In this document: positions 17,017 to 23,886 of the stretch, piece by piece
Layout of the letters: each line of letters begins with the position of its first letter
Position numbering within the stretch: position 1 is the first letter of the stretch
NCBI RefSeq assembly: GCF_002688565.1
Contig: NZ_CP024011.1
Coordinates: forward strand, 2,108,001 to 2,172,000
Source of the DNA: Acinetobacter sp. LoGeW2-3
Lineage (GTDB): Bacteria; Pseudomonadota; Gammaproteobacteria; Pseudomonadales; Moraxellaceae
Direction: 5' to 3'
DNA length: 64,000 nucleotides
The notes under the pieces: model-generated
Databases searched by the model: none
Seen by the model: the letters and a program-made list of their open reading frames with translations, nothing else
What the model was told of the DNA's origin: nothing
Program-made: the position numbers and the translations under genes

Positions 17017-17039
17017 GTCGCTTAAGCGACTATTTTTTT
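17017..17039 (+). terminator. Terminator upstream of the C4-like RNA
   Basis: The 14-base palindrome GTCGCTTAAGCGAC (17017-17030) is followed by TATTTTTTT. It would stop transcripts from the 16.92-kb promoter just after the upstream antisense target. Confidence 0.8.
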
Positions 17040-17065
17040 GCCTAAAAAGTCTGATCGGCTATACT
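17038..17065 (+). promoter_or_regulatory. Candidate promoter of the C4-like RNA
   Basis: TTGCCT (17038-17043), a 16-bp spacer and TATACT (17060-17065) predict a start near 17071-17072, which is exactly where the folded RNA begins. Confidence 0.55.
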
Positions 17066-17070
17066 CGTTA

Positions 17071-17147
17071 TGGTAGATCGGGCAGGGCAGTCTTTGACTG
17101 GCCGTACTTGTAGGACGGTATTCTCACCCCTGTTCGGTCTGCCACCA
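17071..17147 (+). ncRNA. C4 / P4-CI-like phage immunity antisense RNA
   Basis: The sequence folds in the C4 style. Outer stem TGGTAGA (17071-17077) pairs with TCTGCCA (17138-17144). The next stem, CGGGCAG (17079-17085) with CTGTTCG (17130-17136), contains G-U pairs. A hairpin CAGTC-TTT-GACTG spans 17088-17100. A second hairpin, CCGT/ACGG (17102-17105 with 17115-17118), has the loop ACTTGTAGG. In phages P1/P7 (C4) and P4 (CI), such RNAs pair with nearby targets to block expression of antirepressor or replication genes. Matching targets lie on both sides here. The ATG-initiated frame running through it (from 17070) is the usual coding artefact over such RNAs. Confidence 0.75.
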
Positions 17148-17151
17148 TTCC

Positions 17152-17191
17152 GTGAGAAGAATGGCGGTAGGTTTAAAACCAAACCTACAAG
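17152..17191 (+). promoter_or_regulatory. Downstream antisense target overlapping the ribosome site of the first early gene
   Basis: GTGAGAA (17152-17158) and CCTACAAG (17184-17191) repeat the upstream target elements and are complementary to the C4-like RNA. The second overlaps the Shine-Dalgarno AAGGA (17189-17193) of the ATG at 17202. A local hairpin GTAGGTTT-N6-AAACCTAC (17167-17188) could also mask it. Confidence 0.6.
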
Positions 17192-17201
17192 GAATTTAGT
17201 C

Positions 17202-17405
17202 ATGAAAAGACAGATTCAAGTCCGCACCCGCGTACCTGCACAAATCACTCCGGCTCCTGAGCACACGCCTATCCATGATATGGGTGCTTATTTCAAACGC
17301 CAAAAACAACGCAAACTTGCCCATTTCCGTAAAAACTGTATCGACACCCTGTCTCTCTGCTTTGCCACTGTAACGACTTTCTCCCTGTTATTTTTGGGGG
17401 AATAA
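17202..17405 (+). CDS. Small early phage protein under antisense control
   Basis: This 67-residue basic protein (MKRQIQVRTRV, KRQKQRKLAHFRKN) has a hydrophobic C-terminus (LCFATVTTFSLLFLG). I chose ATG 17202 because AAGGA stands 8 nt upstream; the frame extends back to 17070 only by reading through the structured RNA. By analogy with the small ORF after C4 in P1, its translation may couple to transcription of the genes beyond. No domain is recognised. Confidence 0.6.
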   Translation: MKRQIQVRTRVPAQITPAPEHTPIHDMGAYFKRQKQRKLAHFRKNCIDTLSLCFATVTTFSLLFLGE

Positions 17406-17408
17406 GTC

Positions 17409-17720
17409 ATGCCAAACAGCTTAAAACAACAAGTGGTACAGCTCTTCCAGGAACTGCAGCCACAATTTAATCCGCAACAAAAAACAGTCATGGTCAAAGT
17501 CATGAATGAGCTGCTTAGCCAGAACGATTTATTAGTTGAGCTGCAGCATGCAGACCAGATCCTGCAGAATTGCATCAACGCCATGACCGACAACCAGCGC
17601 TTTAAGGTAGGGCAGCAAAACTGTGCTCAAGGCCTGGCACACGGATGGGCTTTTCGCACAGAACAGCGTAAGCAGCTGATCGCCCGTGCCCAGCGCATAC
17701 AGGGAGCAGCATCCGCATGA
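17409..17720 (+). CDS. Early phage protein, function unknown
   Basis: This 103-residue, helix-rich protein (LKQQVVQLFQELQPQF, VMNELLSQNDLLVELQHAD) has a basic C-terminus with GLAHGWAFRTEQRKQLIARA. It starts 3 nt after the previous gene and overlaps the next by 4 nt, so it belongs to the same early unit downstream of the antisense RNA. No known domain is visible. Confidence 0.65.
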   Translation: MPNSLKQQVVQLFQELQPQFNPQQKTVMVKVMNELLSQNDLLVELQHADQILQNCINAMTDNQRFKVGQQNCAQGLAHGWAFRTEQRKQLIARAQRIQGAASA

Positions 17721-18277
17721 ATGAAAATATTATTCCCTATGTGCCCCTGGAACCACGTGTATTGGCCAAAACAGAAAAAAGCCGGATTGTGTGTCAGCAG
17801 CTTTTCCACATCATCGACCAGTCAGTGCAGGCGCAAATTACCTTCAACCATGACACGGAAAAAGGACGTTTATCCATTAGCCCGGACCAGATCAATGATC
17901 TGTTGCAGGAATTATCAAAAAGTGAGCAGTTAAGTAAGACTATTGATATAGAAGTATTAAAAACTTCGCTAAATGATCTTATTTATCCTATGTTTATGGG
18001 AGAGCATACAATTACCAGCCCCATCTGGAACGGAACAAGTGTCCGAGTCTGGCAATTTCAATTAAATCAAATTGCTAATAGGGTAAATATGGAAATCTCA
18101 CAAAACGAAGCAGAATTAATACTTGATAGTTCAATTAGTGCGCTACGCATCTGGAGACAGTCACTCGAAGCTGCACCAGGTAATAGAGATGTCACGTATC
18201 AAACTTCAGATCTTGTTTATAAATTGCTGGATTTAGAACATAAGCTGCAACAGGTACAAACCAGGTTAGAGAAGTAA
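17717..18277 (+). CDS. Early phage protein, function unknown
   Basis: The 186-residue soluble protein begins MNENIIPYVPLEPRV and is mainly helical. It includes a Trp/Gln-rich segment (RVWQFQLNQIANRV) and ends in a short coiled coil (LLDLEHKLQQVQTRLEK). It overlaps the preceding gene (ATGA) and is the last rightward gene before the terminator that separates it from the converging repressor. The role is unknown. Confidence 0.65.
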   Translation: MNENIIPYVPLEPRVLAKTEKSRIVCQQLFHIIDQSVQAQITFNHDTEKGRLSISPDQINDLLQELSKSEQLSKTIDIEVLKTSLNDLIYPMFMGEHTITSPIWNGTSVRVWQFQLNQIANRVNMEISQNEAELILDSSISALRIWRQSLEAAPGNRDVTYQTSDLVYKLLDLEHKLQQVQTRLEK

Positions 18278-18282
18278 CAGAG

Positions 18283-18309
18283 AAGCCCACTTTTAAAAGT
18301 GGGCTTTTT
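18283..18309. terminator. Bidirectional terminator between early unit and repressor
   Basis: AAGCCCACTTTT (18283-18294) pairs with AAAAGTGGGCTT (18295-18306), and T-runs lie on both strands. It serves both the rightward early genes and the leftward repressor. Confidence 0.85.
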
Positions 18310-18313
18310 ACTT

Positions 18314-18670
18314 TTAGCCATTTTTATTCTCGGCATCCAGGCTCATCACACGGCATAAGTTCAGCAAAGCTTCCTGGCTTTCTGGCTTAATCTGTCTATA
18401 GGCCTTCAGCAAAAGGCTTTCTTCACTGGTCAGTCCACTAAAGTCCGGATCAATGCCCAACAACACATAACGGATATCAATGCCTTGCTCATGCAGTTTA
18501 GTCAGGTACACCCACTGATCCGGCACCTTGTTACGCACATAGTTGCCCAGGGTATTTTCATGTGCACCAATGTCACGACTCAGTGACTTTGCCTTTAATC
18601 CATTTCTTTCTAATTCTTCTTTGAATCTTACCGATATTTCTGTAGCTAATTTTTCTGCATTTTCGGACAT
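18314..18670 (-). CDS. Prophage repressor, helix-turn-helix (C-like)
   Basis: This 118-residue protein has an N-terminal HTH (about residues 10-55: VRFKEELERNGLKAKSLSRDIG, then AHENTLGNYVRNKVP) followed by a short C-terminal part (VLLGIDPDF, LLLKAYRQIKPESQEALL) typical of small XRE-family phage repressors. ATG 18670 has AAAGG upstream and removes a 10-residue extension. It is divergent from the early operon. The likely operator ACAAATATTTAT is in the early promoter and is repeated twice at the late activator gene. No autocleavage or peptidase domain is present, so induction would not be by RecA-type self-cleavage. Confidence 0.8.
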   Translation of the reverse strand: MSENAEKLATEISVRFKEELERNGLKAKSLSRDIGAHENTLGNYVRNKVPDQWVYLTKLHEQGIDIRYVLLGIDPDFSGLTSEESLLLKAYRQIKPESQEALLNLCRVMSLDAENKNG

Positions 18671-18688
18671 ATATTTAACCTTTAGGCA

Positions 18689-18737
18689 TTGAAAGAACAA
18701 ATATTTATGCTATAGTGATTCGTAGCACATCACTATA
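18689..18737 (+). promoter_or_regulatory. Early promoter with repressor operator and a 9-bp inverted repeat
   Basis: TTGAAA (18689-18694), a 16-bp spacer and TATAGT (18711-18716) form a strong rightward promoter. The spacer contains ACAAATATTTAT (18697-18708). Over the predicted start sits TATAGTGAT (18711-18719) / ATCACTATA (18729-18737), a perfect inverted repeat whose right half recurs near 16910. Two regulators could act here: the repressor and a ribbon-helix-helix protein. Confidence 0.65.
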
Positions 18738-18753
18738 ACCGTAAGAATACTGT

Positions 18754-18954
18754 ATGAGTACATCAAATTCACCTCAAAATCGACCGAGAGCTAAAAAGAT
18801 CACCGGTGGACGTGTTCGTTGCATCGTTTATTTGCCTAAGGATGAAGTCGAATCAATCGACCAGATTGCCGACAGTACCGACACCAGTCGCTCTAGCATC
18901 ATTGCCCAGGCGTATTACGCAGGCAAACAAACTTCAGAAAAAAATAAGGAGTAA
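18754..18954 (+). CDS. Small ribbon-helix-helix-like DNA-binding protein
   Basis: This 66-residue protein has RVRCIVYLPKDEVESIDQIAD, then TDTSRSSIIAQAYYAGKQ, which fits a ribbon-helix-helix fold: one beta strand, then two helices with a TSRSSII turn. Such proteins act as small repressors or excisionase-like factors in phages. It is the first gene after the early promoter, so it may bind the TATAGTGAT/ATCACTATA repeat. That pairing is inference. Confidence 0.65.
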   Translation: MSTSNSPQNRPRAKKITGGRVRCIVYLPKDEVESIDQIADSTDTSRSSIIAQAYYAGKQTSEKNKE

Positions 18955-18960
18955 TGCTTT

Positions 18961-19197
18961 ATGTCTTCAATGCGGAAACAAAAACGTATTAATCGTTACA
19001 ACATCAACCTTACCGATTCGGAGTCTGACCTGTTTATCGCTGTCTCAAATCTTACTGGCGTAAATATCGGTGTCATTCTTCGCCAACTTGCTTTGAAACA
19101 GGCCCTTGCAACGCTGATCGCTGAAGATGTTCAAGAGGAATTTAATCTGGATAACTACTTGAATAAAGGCGCATCAGATCACCTTTCTAGGAGCTGA
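18961..19197 (+). CDS. Second small ribbon-helix-helix-like protein
   Basis: The 78-residue protein reads RYNINLTDSESDLFIAVSNL, then TGVNIGVILRQLALKQAL, again a strand followed by two helices. It follows the previous gene by 6 nt. Its position and fold suggest a regulator or copy-control type protein for the early operon. The specific function is unknown. Confidence 0.6.
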   Translation: MSSMRKQKRINRYNINLTDSESDLFIAVSNLTGVNIGVILRQLALKQALATLIAEDVQEEFNLDNYLNKGASDHLSRS

Positions 19198-19202
19198 ACC
19201 GA

Positions 19203-19382
19203 ATGCCAATTCAAGAAGTGACCTTGACTGATCAAGAAAAACAAATTGTTGAAGAAGTCCAGACCATGCTGGGCCTATCCAGCATCGAAGAAACTCTCGA
19301 ACACCTGACCAGAGCGCGAACTCAGGAAATGCTTGCAAAACTGGCAGGGCAAGAACTTAAAAGTAAACGGCATTTGTTTTAG
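19203..19382 (+). CDS. Third small protein of the early operon (59 aa)
   Basis: A 59-residue frame, MPIQEVTLTDQEKQIVEEVQ and onward to KSKRHLF, fills the gap before the primase gene. The next part, LGLSSIEETLEHLTRART, has the helix-turn-helix pattern seen at the end of ribbon-helix-helix proteins. It begins 5 nt after the previous stop, with AGGAGC upstream at 19189. It is short but well placed. Confidence 0.65.
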   Translation: MPIQEVTLTDQEKQIVEEVQTMLGLSSIEETLEHLTRARTQEMLAKLAGQELKSKRHLF

Positions 19383-19395
19383 GAAGTTTATATAA

Positions 19396-22113
19396 ATGAT
19401 GTTCCCGGAAACTCAAACTTTAGTTGTCGAACGCTTGATACAAGAGTTTGAATTTAAAGAACGTGGTGACAAGCTACGTCAAGGCAAATGCCCAACCTGT
19501 TCCCATAAGGAAGCGTGGACCAGCCTTGAATCACCTTGGGTGATTCATTGCCCACGCAATAACAAATGTGGCGAACAAACCTATATCCGTGATCTGTATC
19601 CGGATCTGTTTGAAAAGTGGGAAAAACGCTTCAAGCCGACTCAGGAAAATCCAACCAAAACTGTGGATGCTTACCTGGTAGAAGGTCGTGGCCTGCCTAT
19701 CGACCAGCTCAAAGGTCTGTATTCTCAGGAATACTATAAAGACTTTGAATCGAATATCGGCTCTACCACCTTACGTTTTCCCATTACCGATGAAAACGGC
19801 AATCATGGCTGGTGGCAACGTATCCTAGATGAACAGGGTGTTTTACCAAAAACCATGTTCAAAAAAGGCTGGAAGTCACAAGGGCATTCATGGCTGACAC
19901 CGAATACCAACTACATCGAATCCAAAGAAATCTGGATTACCGAAGGCATCTTCGACACGATTGCATTGTGGTTATCAGGGATCACCAGCTTTAGCTGCTT
20001 ATCTGCAGGTCATGGCTATTACCCGTCTATATTTTTAAACCACATCAAACAGAAGTGTGCAGAACATAATCTGCCTTTACCCAAGCTGGTATGGGCATTT
20101 GATAATGACAAAGCAGGCTATGACGGTATTTTTCACAATATCGAAAAAGCCACTGCCGATGGTTTTGAATGTGAAGCTGCACTGCCACCAGCTGGCCGTA
20201 AAAAGCAGGACTGGAATGATCTTTATAAACAGGATCGTCTTAAGTTTAGCGACCTTGAAACCTATAAATACTATGGCGCCTTGCTGATTGCAGAAAAACC
20301 TGTGGATAAAGCCATACTTATCTACAAGCGCAATGGCACTAAAACTTTTCCTTTTGATTTCAGCAATCAGGTGTTCTGGTTCAAGTTAGATAACGACAAG
20401 TACGACGAGTACATGAAAGATATTAACTTTGAAGATAAGGATAAAAATGAAGACTGGTTAGAGGAAGAAAAGGAAAAGGCACAGGCAGAACGTCGTGAAG
20501 CAGCCCTACAGGCGGCAGCCAATGTCACCAAAATCATTAACTGCAAGCCGACTGCATTGTATTACCAGTACAGTGAAGAAACGGATGAAGCTTGGTATTA
20601 CTTCAATATCGACTTTCCACGTAGCCAGAAGCCTGTAAAGAACACTTTCACCGGTTCACAGCTGGCAGCGGCATCCGAGTTTAAAAAACGTTTGCTGGCC
20701 GTTGCACCAGGCGTGGTTTACACCGGAAGTGGCAACCAGCTTGACCGTTTACTGCAGGACTGGATTGAAGACATTAAACGGGTTCAGCTCATTAACTATG
20801 TCGGCTATCACAGCGACTTAAAAACCTATGTACTGGGTGAATTGGCTTATCAAAACGGCAAACAGTTCAAAATTAACAATGAAGACTATTTTGAGCTGCC
20901 TAAGAACATCAACCTTAAAAGCCGTGCACCATTTACTTTGGACATCAATGCAAAACAGGCTGAATACCAGAATGCATGGACCAAAGACCTGATTGATGCA
21001 TACGGTGTAAAGGGACTGATTGCGCTGACCACGTTTTTTGGCAGCTTGTATGCCCAGCAGATCCGTCAGACACACAAGTCCTTTCCATTTGTAGAAATCG
21101 TCGGGGAACCGGGGACAGGTAAATCTACTTTGCTGCAGTTTTTATGGAAACTGTTTGGCCGTATCAATTATGAAGGTGTGGATCCGACTAAAACTTCAAA
21201 AGCGGGTCTGACACGTACATTTAGACAGGTTTCAAACTTACCAGTGATTCTGATCGAATCAGATCGCCAGGGTGAAAGCGCATCGAAACAGTTCAACTGG
21301 GATATGTGCAAAACCTTGTATGACGGTGGTTCACTGGGGGCGCAAGGGGTGAAAAATGGCGGTAATGAAACCTATGAACCGCCTTTTATGGGGACATTGA
21401 TCATCAGCCAGAATGCACCGGTTCTGGCATCAGAAGCCATCATGGGACGTATTATTCATGTTGGATTTGTAAAGGATCAGCTCACTAAAGACAGCCTGTA
21501 TGCATCGCGCAGACTTTCAAAGTATGAACATGAGCATGTGAGCCAGTTTATTTTGCAGTGTTTAAACAAAGAAAAAGCAGTCCTGGAGAGCTATAACCTC
21601 TGTCTGCAAAAGCATGATGCATTTTTACACCAGGAACAATTCAACATTCAAAGTTCGCGTGTCGTGCATAACCATGCCCAGCTCATGGCCTTATTCGATG
21701 CCATGTGTCAGCACGTGATTGAAGTACCAGTACAGATTCAGAAACAGGTGCATGCTGAATTACTGAACATGGCCCAAAACCGCGACAAGATCCTGAAGTC
21801 AGATTCAGTCCTGGTTCAAAACTTCTGGAACACGGTGGAAGAAATGGAAGACGCCATTCCGAAGGTGGAGCATGCAGAAAGCGTGGTCAATCACTCAGCA
21901 AAATCAGACTTGTTCGCCATCAACTTTGCCCATTTATACAAGGTCGCAGCGGATTATCGCTACTCATTGCCAGAGGTAAATGAACTGCAAAATGCCTTAC
22001 GTCACAGCATGCATTACCGCTTTATAGAAGCCAATAAAGCCATTCAAAGCAAGATCACCAGCTCAACCAAACGCTGCTGGATCTTTGAAAAGCCATCGGC
22101 AAACCGAGATTAA
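19396..22113 (+). CDS. Phage TOPRIM primase-helicase
   Basis: The 905-residue protein has an N-terminal zinc-binding region (CPTC at residue 32, later HCPRNNKCG) and a TOPRIM domain (EIWITEGIFDTIALW, then LVWAFDNDKAGYDG). The C-terminal ATPase carries Walker A GEPGTGKS near residue 572 and a following IESDRQGE acidic motif. It would make primers and unwind DNA at phage replication. P2 itself uses the gpA nickase, and no gpA-like gene is visible in this window. This replication module is therefore closer to the primase-helicase strategy of satellite P4 alpha, although not clearly homologous to it. Confidence 0.88.
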   Translation: MMFPETQTLVVERLIQEFEFKERGDKLRQGKCPTCSHKEAWTSLESPWVIHCPRNNKCGEQTYIRDLYPDLFEKWEKRFKPTQENPTKTVDAYLVEGRGLPIDQLKGLYSQEYYKDFESNIGSTTLRFPITDENGNHGWWQRILDEQGVLPKTMFKKGWKSQGHSWLTPNTNYIESKEIWITEGIFDTIALWLSGITSFSCLSAGHGYYPSIFLNHIKQKCAEHNLPLPKLVWAFDNDKAGYDGIFHNIEKATADGFECEAALPPAGRKKQDWNDLYKQDRLKFSDLETYKYYGALLIAEKPVDKAILIYKRNGTKTFPFDFSNQVFWFKLDNDKYDEYMKDINFEDKDKNEDWLEEEKEKAQAERREAALQAAANVTKIINCKPTALYYQYSEETDEAWYYFNIDFPRSQKPVKNTFTGSQLAAASEFKKRLLAVAPGVVYTGSGNQLDRLLQDWIEDIKRVQLINYVGYHSDLKTYVLGELAYQNGKQFKINNEDYFELPKNINLKSRAPFTLDINAKQAEYQNAWTKDLIDAYGVKGLIALTTFFGSLYAQQIRQTHKSFPFVEIVGEPGTGKSTLLQFLWKLFGRINYEGVDPTKTSKAGLTRTFRQVSNLPVILIESDRQGESASKQFNWDMCKTLYDGGSLGAQGVKNGGNETYEPPFMGTLIISQNAPVLASEAIMGRIIHVGFVKDQLTKDSLYASRRLSKYEHEHVSQFILQCLNKEKAVLESYNLCLQKHDAFLHQEQFNIQSSRVVHNHAQLMALFDAMCQHVIEVPVQIQKQVHAELLNMAQNRDKILKSDSVLVQNFWNTVEEMEDAIPKVEHAESVVNHSAKSDLFAINFAHLYKVAADYRYSLPEVNELQNALRHSMHYRFIEANKAIQSKITSSTKRCWIFEKPSANRD

Positions 22114-22182
22114 TTTTTTAGGCGCACAGCCAGAGCTGCAACTCGAAGCTGTGCTTACATCAAGTCGTTGGAGAACGAAACA

Positions 22183-22437
22183 ATGCAACACGATTCTAAC
22201 CCACAACATGCTCCGGCAGAAACTTCTGTTTCAAATGCTGTACTTACGCCAGAGCTGATCCATCTGAACTTTTTCAAAATGAAAAGGACTCATCCGCATG
22301 TGCATTTCAAGCGTAAGGCGCATTTCAACTTTCTGGTACCGCTTCCAGCCTATGAAATTGAATACCGTAAACGCTGGGCAACACGCCAAGAAGTTTTTCT
22401 GAAACACATTCCAAGTACTGCAGTGTTAGGAGCGTAA
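22183..22437 (+). CDS. Small phage protein, function unknown
   Basis: This 84-residue protein has an unstructured start (HDSNPQHAPAETSVS), then a basic, aromatic segment HPHVHFKRKAHFNFLVPLP and IEYRKRWATRQEVF. ATG 22183 is chosen because GGAG precedes it by about 9 nt; a TTG at 22168 would overlap that ribosome site. It opens the run of small genes after the primase. Confidence 0.6.
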   Translation: MQHDSNPQHAPAETSVSNAVLTPELIHLNFFKMKRTHPHVHFKRKAHFNFLVPLPAYEIEYRKRWATRQEVFLKHIPSTAVLGA

Positions 22438-22440
22438 CTC

Positions 22441-22860
22441 ATGAGCGAAATCGAAAATAAAACTCCAGAAGTCCCAGCTTACCTGCAGTGTGAACCACGT
22501 ACTTATAAAGTGAAACTAAATCATTGGCATGAGGATACATGTGAACTGGAATTCACTGTAGTCATCAAATGTACAGATGAAGAACTACATGAACACAATA
22601 ATTTTTGGTCGAATCATCAATCTCGTCTTGAAGAAAACAAAGGAGATATTGCAGCCGTAATCTTAAAAATGATTGGAAGCAGTGTCTTCTGGTGGTGCTA
22701 TGAAAATAACTCTAATTCATTGCATGAAAAATATGGCGTTAATTCTATTTTCCACCAGGAAGGTTGGTCATCGAAATGCTTTGAAATTATCAAACTTTAT
22801 TTTTCAAACAATGTAAGAGATGAAGATTTTGAATTTGAACCTGTAGTGGTGGAGGGTTAA
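22441..22860 (+). CDS. Phage protein of unknown function
   Basis: The 139-residue protein has a strand-rich start (YKVKLNHWHEDTCELEFTVVIKC) and an acidic tail (EDFEFEPVVVEG). The middle contains FWWCYENNSNSLHEKYG. It follows the previous gene by 3 nt. No domain is recognised. Confidence 0.6.
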   Translation: MSEIENKTPEVPAYLQCEPRTYKVKLNHWHEDTCELEFTVVIKCTDEELHEHNNFWSNHQSRLEENKGDIAAVILKMIGSSVFWWCYENNSNSLHEKYGVNSIFHQEGWSSKCFEIIKLYFSNNVRDEDFEFEPVVVEG

Positions 22861-22863
22861 GCC

Positions 22864-23103
22864 ATGTCTGAACAAACAAATTTAGCCAAAGTTATGGCCA
22901 TGCATGCAGAAATGCTTCAAACCAATCATTACTGCTACTTTGAATTAGCTTATACGCGCTACACGGAATGGATGGTCTGGATTTGCAGCAATGCTCGTGA
23001 GCAGGATCCGAACCGAAAAGTTTTATTGCGTGGGCAAGGCTCAACACCAGAGGAAGCTTGTACAGATGCTTTAAATAATTATGAACGGGAACAAAACCCA
23101 TGA
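22864..23103 (+). CDS. Small phage protein, function unknown
   Basis: This 79-residue protein has a strand-turn-strand-helix appearance (YCYFELAYTRYTEWMVWICS, then GSTPEEACTDALNNYER), like small alpha/beta accessory proteins with a TPEEA helix start. It overlaps the following 30-codon frame by 4 nt. Function unknown. Confidence 0.6.
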   Translation: MSEQTNLAKVMAMHAEMLQTNHYCYFELAYTRYTEWMVWICSNAREQDPNRKVLLRGQGSTPEEACTDALNNYEREQNP

Positions 23104-23192
23104 GCTTCAATTTTAAAAGTGCCTTATTCATCAACCTGTTTATTTCATGCCTTGCAGCATCTTTAACGCTTATCCTGGGAGATACCCTGTGA
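23100..23192 (+). CDS. Possible 30-aa membrane peptide
   Basis: A 30-codon frame, MSFNFKSALFINLFI then SCLAASLTLILGDTL, is almost entirely one hydrophobic helix. Its ATG overlaps the preceding stop (ATGA) and its stop overlaps the GTG start of the next gene (GTGA), so it fits perfectly into the coupled gene chain. This fit is the main support. Confidence 0.5.
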   Translation: MSFNFKSALFINLFISCLAASLTLILGDTL

Positions 23193-23683
23193 AAAAATTT
23201 CCAAAAAATCTATTAAATGACATGTATGACAATAATGTGCGCTTTGACAAGATTATGCACATTCCAACTTTGATTTGTTCTATTTCAGAGCGTGTATCTG
23301 ATGAATTTCAGGATTTCTTGGGGGATGCATACCAGGAAAAACAAAGTGCAGATATTCTAGCTCAGTGCCCAACTCTTGAAAGAACTTTAAAAGAAATTCG
23401 TGAAAACGATGACATTGAAGACTTCGCTGGGGAAGTTGCTCAGGATCTCTATCGTGAATGCGGGGACTTTGAATTCCTGATCAATATCGAGATAGCTATT
23501 CCTTACAACTTTAAATTTAGTGAAGAAGGGAAGTATTTCTCTAATAGTCTAGGCGGGATTTATCAGATGCAATGGATCTTAGCCAAAGACATGGTAAATG
23601 CTGCTGAAATTGCGATTGAACGTGCAACAGCCCTTTGGGAAAAAGAATGTGAAAAAGCAAAACGTGAAAAAGGACTGGTGTAA
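23189..23683 (+). CDS. Phage protein of unknown function
   Basis: This protein of about 164 residues begins at GTG 23189, overlapping the stop of the 30-codon peptide, with CTGGGAGA ahead. It is acidic and helical (DEFQDFLGDAYQEKQSAD, ERTLKEIRENDDIEDFAGEV) and ends in a basic tail. An ATG at 23147 in the same frame would run through the peptide gene, so I reject it as the start. No domain is known to me. Confidence 0.6.
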   Translation: MKKFPKNLLNDMYDNNVRFDKIMHIPTLICSISERVSDEFQDFLGDAYQEKQSADILAQCPTLERTLKEIRENDDIEDFAGEVAQDLYRECGDFEFLINIEIAIPYNFKFSEEGKYFSNSLGGIYQMQWILAKDMVNAAEIAIERATALWEKECEKAKREKGLV

Positions 23684-23886
23684 TGATGCAAAAAATAACA
23701 ATGCCAGAAGTCCGCGAACTTCTTAAATCAGTAGAAACAATCGCAGTTCGTCCAGGCATGACAGTCGCAGGGGACTTACTCAAAGCACCTGCTTTATTTA
23801 AAAAGCTTATGGAATCACGTACTGAAGGTCTGATTCAGATCCAGGTTTTCATCGATGGCAAAGCAGTCGAATTTGAGGTGGCATGA
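23683..23886 (+). CDS. Small phage protein, function unknown
   Basis: The 67-residue protein reads ITMPEVRELLKSVETIAVRPG, then MTVAGDLLKAPALFKKLMES and a final IQVFIDGKAVEFEVA. It overlaps its neighbours by 1 and 4 nt. Two start ATGs stand in tandem at 23683 and 23686. Function unknown. Confidence 0.6.
   Translation: MMQKITMPEVRELLKSVETIAVRPGMTVAGDLLKAPALFKKLMESRTEGLIQIQVFIDGKAVEFEVA

Noticed and set aside
17070-17405. 111-codon frame running from the C4-like RNA into the small early gene
   Set aside because: The first 44 codons lie over the structured RNA and its target. Only ATG 17202 has a ribosome site. Long forms like this are a common artefact over such RNAs.
22897-23060. Antisense frame opposite the 79-aa phage gene
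   Set aside because: The rightward gene fits the coupled chain of overlaps; the opposite frame has no support.
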